Both the position numbers and the translations under genes were made by a program. Source: Corythucha ciliata (lineage: Eukaryota; Arthropoda; Insecta; Hemiptera; Tingidae). From it: a stretch of 64,000 bases of DNA. Below are positions 54,230 to 64,000 of this stretch, in pieces. Under the pieces are notes generated by a model. The model saw nothing but the letters and a program-made list of their open reading frames with translations, was not told where the DNA came from and ran no database searches. Location: the NCBI GenBank assembly GCA_038030265.1, contig CM075941.1, positions 1 to 64,000 of the forward strand, given 5' to 3'. Each line of letters begins with the position of its first letter. The first letter of the stretch is position 1.

Positions 54230-55968
54230 GCCAAATTCGCCGTTTTTGCGCCATAAAATACCATTTTCGCAGATAGATGCGGATTCAGGATTTGGTCAAG
54301 TGAGGTGCTAGAGAAAAGGTGTATGCTTCGATCTACTAAAACTGGTTCCCGGTATAAAAACGGCTAAACTATTAACTAAACTCACGCCCAAAAAAACAAA
54401 ACTGACGATTACGCGTTTTGAAAATGGCTAAACTGGCGGTTGGTGAAACTTATGAAAATGCCCGAAAAGATCATGTTTACCGCCCAAAAGCAGCTAAATC
54501 GACCATTCGTGCACTAAAAAATGATCAAAACTGGCTATTCTCAAAGTAGTTTCCGAGGACGCCAGACAGGAAAAAGTATAGGACAAGCGTAGGACGCTTG
54601 CGATGGAAAGTAGGGCGCCGTTGATTTATCGTTGATCAGTTTAATGTTAAAATTGTATTTTACTAGTATATGAATGAATCAAATCCGCGAAATTAGATTT
54701 TGAACGTCTGCAAAAGTTGTGTGGAGGCCAAAATGACGAAATTTGGGTTTTAAATAAACCAAATTCGGGAATTTTGAGCCCTGAAAAAGGCAAATGCGGA
54801 GCGCCGAAAATGACCAACCTGGCTGTTCTCGCCAGAATTTGGTTTTTGAAAGAGACAAATTATTTTTTCGAATTAGCCGATTAACCTGCAAAACTGATTT
54901 TAGTAGGACCGAACACCGCACAACTTTTGACAGCGTGAAAATCCGCGAAATTGGGGTAGGAAGTACAAAAATCTGTTGAGTTTGATTTTTAAGGACATTT
55001 TGTTATGGAAAACATAAATTGGAGGTTGAAAACGCCAAAATTGCAAAATTTGCTTTTCTACCGTTCGTATACCGCCTAATCAGTTATTCGAAAATTAAGT
55101 GAACCAGCGACACTAATTTTTGTAATAGTTAAAGTCACGAAATTCAATTTTTGATAAGGCAAATATCGCCAAAAATGGTTTTAAAGGACCCAAGTCCCCA
55201 GAATTGGGTTTTAAAGGGCTCCACAAAATTAGTGGTCCACAAGTAGTAGTCCACAAAATTGTATTTTGAATGAGCGAAAATTCACATAGTGCAAACCTTA
55301 CGAAGTTTAGTTTTTAAAGGCGTGAAAATTACAGAAATCCGTGATATTTGGTTTTCAAGGTGCAAAATTTGAAATTTTTGATTATGAAAGAGCAAAAATG
55401 GGGTTTAAAAAAGCCGAAATCACAAAATTTGCTTTTTCTTTGTTCGTTACTTGCCAAGCTATTTTGTCGAACTAACCGAACCCGTGAAACTGATTCGATA
55501 AAGAGCTAACCACAATTCGGTTTTTAGGGGTTCAGTCCACGAAATTGGGGTTTGAACGGGCAATAGTCCACAAAACTGGGGTATAAAAGAGCGAAGCCAA
55601 CGAAATGGGAGTCAATGCGGAGACAAATCCGCAAAGTGTTGTTTTAAGTGAACAAAAATCGGCGAAATAGGGGGATTGGCAGAGTTAAAATGGTGAAATT
55701 TGGTTTCGTCCAAACGCGCGTGATTGTCCAAATTTTCGGTTTTGACGGTCAAATGTCGTTCTAGTTCTTAAGGTGAGTGTTGCTAAGCTCCTCATCTTGA
55801 ATGTGAAAGACGTTGGGACTAAACGTTACAAATTAAGACTGAAAAGTAGGACAAAAAAGAGGACAATTTTGACCTCTCCCCGGACACCATGAAAAATGAG
55901 CCCGGACTTCCCCGGACGCCCTAAAAAGTAGGACATGTCCGGGAAGAGTAGGATGAATGGTCACCCTA
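54230..55968. mobile_element. TIR-element remnant with 28-30-bp satellite, right end TAGGGTGACCA
   Basis: The right end, read on the minus strand, is TAGGGTGACCATTCATCC followed by repeated GTCCGGGGAAGTCC-like words (55870-55968). To its left lies a long degenerate array (about 54230-55720) of CGAAATTGGGTTTTAAAGGGC-like units with period near 28-30 bp. The reverse complement of the unit (TTTAAAACCCAATTTCGTGG) resembles the 2430-3440 unit (CAAATGCCAATTTCGTG), and the terminus matches that of 2088-3600. I could not locate the left terminus, so the left coordinate is the start of the array. Confidence 0.6.
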
Positions 55969-55972
55969 ATTT

Positions 55973-56982
55973 TGTTACCTTGCGGGTTATCACGCGGAAT
56001 AACAGGGGAAATATGATAAAAGGTTAGTACTTTCAGTGCTGTTAGTGCAGCTCCGCGAACGACAAACGAACAGCTTTGTTTCCACTTTTTTTTTTGCGAT
56101 TTTCGGCGTGAAGCCGACTGATTTTCTGTTGGCAAAGTTCAGATTCGGATTGAGCACCCCCAAAAAACAAATAAATCTGTTCAGGGTTGGTTTTATGGGG
56201 CGTATCTAGAAATCCTTTCGGAGGGGGCGATTTCGACAATCCGCAGCCTTCTATGCACCGGCGGTGGGGGACGGGTGTTGTAATGAATGCCCTTCGTAAT
56301 GATGGGGTTTCGCAATAACTTGGCTAAAAACGGCCCGTGGTGGAAGGATGTATGCTCCTTAATAACTAAATACAAGGAATTTAATTTTTACTTTGCATAA
56401 AATAGGTTAACTACGGCTTTTTAAATTTAACGTTTCCTTCGTGTCAGCTAAGAAATAGCACGTTTTAGCCACGAATTTCCGCAAATTAGCGTTTTTCACG
56501 AATGAGCGTTTTAGGTCAACTTTATCGGCGAACCAACGTTTTTTTCTGTATATTTTTTCGTTTCAAATTTAGCAGCAAGTTTATCACTAATTTAGCCGCG
56601 AATCAGTGGTTTTTCTCCGTTTTAGCCGCGTATCAGCGGTGTTTTCAAATCACTCTTTATGTACTGAATAAAGAACAGACAGATAAAAAATCTCAAAAAT
56701 AAAGTTAAGTGGCAATAATGACAACAACTATAATCATTTTGTGGGGGGAGGGGCCGCGTGTCTTGGGCTTTACAAATCGGGTACATTACGAAACTACAAA
56801 TTTTTCTAAAACTAAACAGGTTTATTTAGGGCTAACTTACATAGTTTCTTCAAAATTATAATTTGTTAACAAAATTTTTACAAAAATATCAGATATCAAG
56901 ACCAGAATGGATTACAATAACGGTAGAAAATTAACTAAAACTAAACAATCGAATGGTAACTAAACATAATCAGGAACTTTTT
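55973..56982. other. Sequence 3' of the piggyBac pseudogene
   Basis: No gene seen. A short patch of satellite S (56440-56640) is present. The region next to 56982 is AT-rich and may be the 3' UTR and end of the piggyBac element; I could not assign its TTAA terminus. Confidence 0.4.
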
Positions 56983-59099
56983 TTACTTATGATGATAGGC
57001 CAGAAAACAGTTTCTCTTCTTAGTCATACATAAATTAATTTGGCATTTCACACAGGATGCATCAGTCTGTCCATTTTTGCAATATTTGCATCTTTGCCAT
57101 TTGTCGCCATAAGCAGGAAAATGGCCGACGGCATCGTATCTGTATTCTTCTTTTGGCCTAGGGACGTGACTTTTTGATTTCATCTTTTTTAAATTGATAC
57201 TGTCGGTTACCCTAGGTCGGCCTCTACGTCCAACATTGTAGAGAACATCGGCCACGTGGCACCGAAACTGTTTCAATGCCATATGTTTTTCACCAGGACA
57301 TGGTGGTCCCTGCGGTACAGGAGCCAGGCATTATTTACCGCAATGTCCAGGAACTGCGAAAATACTAATAAATACCACCGTCTGGGCTTGAAGTTTGTTC
57401 TGTACAACGCAACGAGCATGTCATTTAGATCGACACCACCCATTTTTGAATTATATTCCTCGATCACTTTCGGACATGGAACCTCAACTTTTCCTTTGGC
57501 TTCTTTGCTATAGCGCTTAATCATTTTCACAGGATTGGAACCAACAAATGAACTGGCCAGTGTCTGTCCTCTGCTCGAATGATCCCCTACCTTTTTTAGA
57601 TAGATCCTTGTCGGAAATAATCTTCAAATTTCGCAGTCTGTCTTGCCGAATAGTTCCGAGGCACAAAATTCCTTTGTTCTCCCTTAGGTATTCAATGAGC
57701 TCAAGCGACGTGAAAAAGTTGTCAATGTATACAGCCGATGGAATAAATTGAATTGTATTCGTCAGCGCAATGACTGCTTTACCTCCCAAACCGAATAAGG
57801 CTTCTTCGGCAACTGAGAATGATTGATCAAAAAATGTGGTTTCCCCTCCATATACGATAAAGTCGTAGACCATGCCACTTACCCCACACCTGAGAAAGAC
57901 TTTGAACCCCCATTTTTTTGGTTTTTTTGGGAGATACTGTTTCCTACTTCCAGCTCGCGTACCTTTGTACGGTATCATCATCTCGTCAATGCTGAACTGT
58001 GTTTCTGGTTCGATTTTTAGGAAATTACATCTTATCTTATCAAAAAAAGGCCTAATTTTAAAGAATCTGTCCGGCTCATCCTCCGGGGAATAATCATCAT
58101 TGTTGCAAAAATGGAGGTACCGCCTTATGGACTGGAAGCGTTTGAGCGACATTTTATTGGAAATTTGAGGAAAATTAAGCTCCCGACTCCAGTAGTCGGT
58201 GTACTTCGGCAGTTTTGCTACTCCAGTCAACAACAAAATAGAGATGAAATCCCAAAACTCTTTGACATTTAAATTTATGGAGTTTCCAGATTTTTGTACG
58301 GAGTATAAGTTAGTGGAATCAACGATCAACGCAGCTGGCAGAGCTTGACAAGATCCTCATTTTTTGGATCTAAATCCAAAATACAAAATCCTCCGTTCCA
58401 AAAAATGATTTAGATCAAAGATCCGGATCTTTGAATAGAAAAAGGATCGGGATCAAGATCCTTGGATTTTGAAAATCCTTTAAAGATCCAAGATATTTAT
58501 TTTTTCATAAGTTAAAAATTAAATTCGGAACTCATGCTCGGAACCGATGCTGCTCATGTCCATGACACACGGACGCACGTCACGTCGCGGTAATTTTAAC
58601 GAATAACAAAATACGATCAATCAAAACAACAAAACTTTATGAGCCACGCGGGAACACGAAGAGCGTGCGACGGGGCGAGTTGCGAACGAAGAATGGAAAC
58701 GAACTCGGTTTAAAAAGAGGAATGGGGGGACCGAGAACTCATCGTAGATTCGGTTAATGGTCGGGGGCTACTGGACCCACGAGGTATCTGGGCCACGGGC
58801 TTCCCGCGACCCCTGGTGTGTCAATTTTCAGAGTTGGCAGGTTGGTACCCCTTGGGGAGCATGCGGAAGGTCCATAACAACGCGTAAGCTTAACCTCAGT
58901 CGAGTGATATCTGTTCTCCCACGTGTGTGAATACAAAGTGTTCTGCTGCATCATACAAAGCCAAAAGGGGCCGGATTCACATGCTTGGTGAAAGAGAGAA
59001 GTAAGTGCGAAAAATATTCATCTTGTGGTTTCCTCTTCTTAGAACGTCGATGCACTGTAATTTGGAGCCCGTAATTTTTTTCCTCACTCAGAATGGTGT

Positions 59100-62000
59100 T
59101 GAGGGGGGGTGGTCCAGTTACCTCCAACCGCATTGGGGAAATGGGGTAATTGGGTCCACCATCTGGGGTAACAGGGCCCTCTCCTTCCTCCTCATGGACC
59201 CAGTTGCCCCTCTCAAGGCCCATTTACCCCTCTCAAGGCCCATTTGCCCCGCATCAGAAAACAGTCACCATTATAATAAGAGGCTTGTTCCAACACGCCA
59301 CGAGAACCGTTCCAGAACGGTTCTGAGAGTTCTCGCGCCTGCGCATTACCAAATTCGAACTTTTTCTTGGCATCTGCGCACGACAATTTAGTTCCAGAAC
59401 TGAAAGAACTCAGTTCTCTTGCTAGTTAGAACAAACCTAAAATAATGATTAATAATGAGCCAAACATGGTGAAAAGTTGCAAGGTAACTTGAGTAACATG
59501 TTGTAGGATATGGTGAGGACATACGTTCGAAAGACCGCAAGAGGGCCCGGAGGGCTCAATAATTACACTTCCGAGGATCTACAACATGCGATCGACGATG
59601 TCAAGAATGGTAACAGGACCACAAGAGGAGTGGCTCTGCATTACCATATCCCCCGGTCCACTCTGAAGCATTATGTTCGAGGCACCAGAGGGAAGGGCAA
59701 GAGAGCAGGGGACGGCTATGGCGGGGGAGGAGTGAATTCGTACCTCACAGCCAAGGAAGAAGAAGAAATCGCGTCGTGCTTGAAGGTAATTACTTGAAAT
59801 AGTAGTGAGGGTGACTCCTCTCTTCGGTCTCCGCGAGTAACACCATAAAAAATATCAATTTAATTCGAAGGTGATGGAGTGGAATGGGTTTGGGCTCTCG
59901 AAACCAGAAGTTCTTCAACTGGTCGAAAATTATATTCACCAAAACAATCTGAAAACCCGGTTCCCAAATGGGCGCCCAGGCCACGACTGGTTCCTAAACT
60001 TCAAGAGGAGAAACGGATTGAGTTAAAAAAAACCGCAAAGCATCGAACATATTCGAAGCGACCAGACGAATCCCTGGGTAATTTACAACTACTTCGACAC
60101 GCTCACTGAAATCATGAAAGCGTTACATCTCGAGGGCAAACCGGGTCAAATTTATAATTGCGACGAAACGGCTTTCTGTCACGACCCATCTAAAACTAAA
60201 ATAGTTGGATCTGTTGGCGCGAAATCACAACGAAAAACGAGTGCTTCGGGCCGGGAAAACACCACAGTCCTCATTTGTGGGGCCGCGGACGGAACGATGT
60301 TGCCTGCCCTCTGCGTGTTTAAAGGGAAATTCGTTATGGAGAACTGGTTCGCAAATGAGATCACCCAAACTGCAGTTGCCGCTTCTGAGCGAGGGTGGAT
60401 GGAGACCACGTTATTTTTCAACTGGTTTACCAAGGTTTTATTTAGTATTATTTATGTTTATTTATTTTACTTATGTTTATTTTTATATTTATCCACCAAG
60501 GTTTTCATACCGAACATTGGAGAAGCCCGACCAGTCCTCCTCATTTACGACGGGCATGTCACCCACATTTCCACCGACCTTATAAAGGCTGCCCAAGAAA
60601 ACCAAGTGACAATTATGAAGCTTCCTCCACATACCACACATCTCCTACAGCCATTGGACGTGGCCGTCTTCAAAAGTTTGAAGGTGAAATGGGACCAAGA
60701 GCTGAGCAAGTGGCAACGACAGCATCCGAGGAAAAAAATTCCCAAAGCAGAATTCGTCTCCATCATTACTCGCCTGCTGAACGACGGGCAACAAAAAATC
60801 AACTTGATTAGTGGATTCGCCGCCACTGGGATATATGATGGAGCACGGAATGGTCCCAATCGTGACAAAATTTCAGAGAGTGTTTTCAAACCCGAAGATT
60901 TGAGAAAATATAAATCTCAGCATTTGCCTCAAGGACGCCCACCCTCTGAAGCCACTCCTAATGTGCAAAACAATGAAGACGCCGCCGCAGAATCATCCAG
61001 GCAGCCCCAGATCAACACCAAACCACCCGTCGAAATTCACGAAAATGTGCCCCACCCGAATGAAGAAATTTCTCAACCATCAAATCCGCCTCTCGAAATC
61101 AGCGCCCCATCAACCAGCAGCAGTGGTTCAGTTCCTAGAAAGACCTTCGAGGATTTACTCTTGGATATGGTGAAAATCTCAAGCTCCCCAACCCAACGCC
61201 AACGTCGAAGGGTTGTAAATAATTGTGAAGTCATCACTTCTGAGGAATTCCTAGAAAAAAAAAGAAAAGGAGGACAAAGAGAAGGCGGAAAAGGAAAAAA
61301 TGAAAATTGAAAGGCAGCAGAGCCGATTGGCAAAAAAACAGAAAAGAGAGGAAGCAAAGGGACTCGCAAAGAAGAGAAAGAAAAAGGCTCCAATCCCAGA
61401 ATCTGAGAGTGACGAGAGCGGATCCGTCTCTTACAGCGATGAATCTGATGGCGAATTAAGTTTTCCCGAAGAAGAGGAAAAGAAAGACTCTCGCCCGGCA
61501 CAAGGCGACTACCGCATCGTGAGAATTTTCGGGAAAACCGACGCATCGTTCAGGCTGTACGCTGCCAGAATAACAGAAGTACTCCATGGCGGTTTCATGG
61601 GATTATTCCTAAAACGCCACAACCAAAGTTGGAAATTCATCGAGAGTGACGATGAGTCATATTTCATCCGGTCAAGCGACGTTATTCGGAAGCTTTCTAA
61701 ATCATTAAATACGTGCAATACAGTCGATTCAAAGACATGATCAGTTTTTCTGATGACTTAACCGATTTGTCCAACATTTTTTGAGTTTTTTTACAGTGGT
61801 TTTTGAAGTATTATTTTTCATTATTAAGTTCAAAGACAAAGAATGCCCGTGGAATTAGCTGTTTCGATTTGAGAAAGGGACCAAAGTACTTAATCTGTTC
61901 GTTTATGATACATACAATATAAGACTGATTTTTTTTGCAAATACTATTCTGTATTTTCTTCCCTCTGACATTCAACAGCGTTTTGCATTTCTCTACATCG

Positions 62001-62170
62001 TGGTATACAAGATACGTATTTTTTTTTTATAAAAAAAAAATGATGGTTCGAGAAACTAGGCCTTTCATACCAACAGGCCCACATGCCCCTTACAAGAAAT
62101 CAAGAAAACCTCTCTCAAAATGATGGGAGTGGCCCATTCACCCCAATTTTCTGGGGCAACTGGGCCCCCC
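59100..62170 (+). mobile_element. pogo/Tigger-like element nested in the hAT-type element
   Basis: The left side has GGGGGGTGGTCCAGTTACCTC and ATTGGGGAAATGGG. The right side, on the opposite strand, has GGGGGGCCCAGTTGCCCC and ATTGGGGTGAATGGG, so GC-rich imperfect inverted ends enclose the transposase. I could not define the TA duplication. Boundaries are approximate. Confidence 0.6.
59510..61740 (+). pseudogene. pogo-like DDE transposase pseudogene
   Basis: Exons 59510-59785, 59871-60434 and 60501-61740 join in phase; the second intron is only 66 nt, T-rich, with GT-AG ends. The N-terminus has a Psq-type helix-turn-helix (TTRGVALHYHIPRSTLKHYV), then a CENPB-type HTH (RFPNGRPGHDWFLNFKRRN). 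The DDE_1 nuclease follows, with IYNCDETAF, LLIYDGHVTHIS and LLQPLDVAVF giving its three Asp residues. A Ser/Pro-rich and Lys/Glu-rich tail ends in a conserved-looking C-terminal block (YRIVRIFGKTDASFRLYAAR). A nonsense codon at 60024-60026 and a frameshift in an A9 run near 61255 inactivate it. Damage is slight, so inactivation is recent. Confidence 0.85.
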
Positions 62171-62704
62171 TGCAATTAAAAAAAATAAAGAGGTAATTAA
62201 AATACTGGGACTTGGAAAATCAAACTTTTTGCAATGGCATCAGGAGGGGGGTGGGTTGAACTCCACCTCCACAAAAAAAAAGTTTTCCGAAAATTCTAAA
62301 AACAAAACTTTAATGGACATTTTCCCAATTTTTATTGTTGTTGGTTCATAAAAAGAGGGCCCAATAACCCCGATCGACTTAGTTGAAGATTGAAAGACAA
62401 AAACAAAAGCTGACAGTGCGGCAGTAATGGCAGGGAGAACGGCATGGGCTGGTTTAATGAGCGCGGGGTGGTGCTGAAACTTCAAGCTGACTATGCTTTT
62501 TATTTTTTTCCATGAAAGGAAGCTAAAGGATCTGTAAAAATATCTTGCTTTAAAATCCAAAATACTTTTTCCTAAGATCCTTTAAAATCCTAGATCCAGA
62601 TCCTTCGAAAAAGGATCTAAATCCAGATCTAGATCCAGGATCTTGATTTTGATTTTGGATTTTAATCGGAAAATGATTTAGATCCGCAATGCTCTGGCAG
62701 CTGG

Positions 62705-63400
62705 CTCGTCGTCAAACATTTTTTTTAAATACTCTAAGAGATAGGGTGGGAGAACTGAGGCGTTGGTATTGTTACAACACCATTGAACGGCTGATTGCTC
62801 CATTTATACGTTTTCTTCACCTTGACTACTTTGGGTTTCGTCTTTTTGGGTTTTGCGCATTGTTGATTGAACCTATTTTTGCGGACGGACTTTCTGGTTT
62901 TTACCGTATGCGCTGGCTTTGAAAGAGACGGGGACACAGCGCCAGTGGCAGCGGTATTCATTACCTCAGTTGTTACAATCGTTTCATCAGGTGAAGCTGG
63001 CGTAGTCGGTTCGTCCGCACAAAAAAACTCAGTCGGTTGTGGAAGATCAAATACTTCGATTTCTCGAATAAATCTTTCGATTTTTTCGTCCAGCATGATT
63101 TCGGGGTCTACTTCCAATGACACAAGCTGTAAACGACAATAAGTTACATTCGTAAACGAAAAAAGGCCTTAGCTATGAATTTTCTGATATTCTTACCCCA
63201 TCGTCAATATCTTTGCCGTTTATATCAACAACGTCTTCTTGTGTTACGTCGTCCGTTACGATAGCCGTGGGAAGCAACGCTTCGTCATCTTCTGAACTGC
63301 TTCCATCGTCGGAGTTCAGAGGAGGAAGGACCACTTGTAGAGCCATTTCAACAATTTTGTGGCTCCGACTGGAGAAGATTCTGTTGGGACGTGGAGCCAT
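62705..63400 (-). pseudogene. N-terminal exons of the piggyBac pseudogene
   Basis: Listed separately because the nested element moves it 4.4 kb from the rest of the gene. Exon 1 (63400-63197) encodes an acidic Ser/Glu-rich segment and ends at a GGG|GTAAGA donor. Exon 2 (63126 downward) continues in phase after a TTTACAG acceptor, with a basic stretch (KTRKSVRKNRFNQQ) before the conserved YKWSNQPF. A one-base shift near 62733 precedes the insertion point. Confidence 0.8.
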
Positions 63401-64000
63401 CTATGGATGTGTATAAGTTATTATCGTTCATGTACACATAGTATAGTAAATGAATTCGCTGGATTCAGCGTGTTTTGCAAAACTACATTTCAGATTATAA
63501 TTTAAATATTTGAACACTTCCAATAAACTGTCATGCGTGATGAATTCACATCTGCGCAAACGCAAAAATTCTACAACACGGTTCTAGGGATTTTGATGGT
63601 GAGCTGAACAAGCCATTTTTGATTTTTTAATAAAATAACGGGAATGATGAGGTCTTGGCAATGTGTAGCATACTCGACACAAGAAAAAAACCCACTAAGA
63701 CAGGGAAGTAGGCATTGTATAGTCCACCATACAAATGAAAAAAATCGCCATCTTTGGGAAGTTGGCAACGTATAGTATGCTATACGCATTTTTCCGGCTC
63801 ACTGCGTGGACGTGAATGAAACTCATAGGGCATAAAAATAGTCTTAACACTATCGTTAGACATTACATTATAAGAAAAATAAGTTGTTCAAAATGAAAAA
63901 AATGAAATACTAACCTTTTTCGAGAAAATTGTCAACAGCAATTCACCTCTTTGGCGCTCTTCGACTACAACCTCACAATTGGCTTTCTTTGTGTCCGATT
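63401..64000. other. Upstream of the piggyBac gene, no further gene seen
   Basis: AT-rich sequence. A word GTATAGTATGCTATAC-like near 63770 and TGTAGCATACTCGACAC near 63665 hint at local inverted repeats. No TTAA-anchored piggyBac terminus could be assigned. Confidence 0.35.

Larger units (their letters stand above)
58339..62696. mobile_element. hAT-type element, 4.36 kb, inside the piggyBac gene
   Basis: Termini CAGAGCTTGACAAGATCC and, on the opposite strand, CAGAGCATTGCGGATC, flanked by the exact 8-bp duplication GCAGCTGG (58331-58338 and 62697-62704). Both ends are packed with GGATC(T/C)-containing subterminal repeats over about 150-200 bp. No hAT transposase is present; the only gene inside is a pogo-like one that belongs to a further nested element. 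Confidence 0.85.
56983..63400 (-). pseudogene. piggyBac transposase pseudogene, split by a nested element
   Basis: Exon 1 is 63400-63197, exon 2 starts at 63126, and the coding part is 63126-62705 then 58330-56983 on the other side of the insertion. The acidic N-terminus is followed by YKWSNQPFNG, then the core (LNVKEFWDFISILLLTGV). The catalytic Asp positions are SIDEMMIPYKG, YIDNFFTS and GGVDLNDML, all three present. A C-terminal cysteine domain follows (CKYC, CVKC, CMTKK). Single-base frameshifts occur near 62733, 57540 and 57300. With these and the 4.36-kb insertion it is non-functional. The DDD triad and Cys domain make the family certain. Confidence 0.9.

Noticed and set aside
60435..60500. 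In-frame coding insertion in the pogo transposase
   Set aside because: The 66-nt T-rich segment has GT-AG ends and interrupts a conserved block, so it is better read as a short intron.

Overview
The window is nuclear DNA from an invertebrate animal, most likely an arthropod. That assignment is an inference. It rests on short GT-AG introns (58-86 nt) in the one clear host gene, on the mix of Jockey-type, Ty3/Gypsy, Harbinger, piggyBac, pogo and hAT-type elements, and on runs of poorly conserved tandem repeats. There are no operons, ribosome binding sites, CRISPR arrays or other prokaryotic features. A 500-base run of N (35677-36176) is an assembly gap. The only convincing host gene is the 5' half of a BTBD1/BTBD2-type BTB-BACK gene on the minus strand (five exons, 41378 down to 40204). 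Nearly everything else is transposable elements nested in one another, or satellite DNA.

Left third. A decayed non-LTR retrotransposon (754-1800) is followed by a TIR element carrying a 29-bp tandem array (2088-3600). Next is an apparently complete PIF/Harbinger transposon (4397-11264). It has terminal inverted repeats, TAA target duplications, an intact three-exon DDE transposase, and a convergent four-exon Myb/SANT-type partner gene. A pair of LTR-like sequences in inverted orientation sits in its 5' region. One LTR carries a 139-bp MITE with a TTA duplication and the other supplies the empty site. From 11268 to 18335 is a mosaic of long imperfect inverted repeats whose two arms act as each other's empty-site control. 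This reveals a piggyBac deletion derivative (11340-12480) and an hAT-type MITE (13735-14177). A near-perfect hairpin lies at 14881-15243.

Middle. A very young Ty3/Gypsy-type element (21649-25784) has LTRs that look identical, a TATG duplication and an A_AAA_AAC frameshift site at the gag/pro-pol junction, yet it lacks the core of its reverse transcriptase. It is inserted in a foldback element. A second, decayed Gypsy-type pol lies on the minus strand (26500-35676). It is split by an 860-bp GC-rich hAT-type MITE and by a 6.6-kb Jockey-type retrotransposon (28136-34707) with a 12-bp duplication. That retrotransposon is itself split by a 1.24-kb element with 9-bp duplications and a 1.12-kb element with 8-bp duplications. 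A second, inverted copy of the 1.24-kb element is at 36474-37720.

Right half. A 17-bp minisatellite (38011-39560) and a dimeric tRNA-related SINE (39596-39892) lie downstream of the BTB gene. From 43737 to 50952, two hAT-type TIR elements carry long degenerate arrays of a unit of about 30-35 bp, one of them nested inside a third member of the 9-bp-duplication family. At 56983-63400 a piggyBac transposase pseudogene is interrupted by a 4.36-kb element with hAT-type ends (GCAGCTGG duplications), which in turn holds a pogo-like DDE transposase pseudogene. The clearest unusual themes are TIR elements with satellite interiors, the RT-deleted but recently inserted Gypsy element, and the intact two-gene Harbinger.
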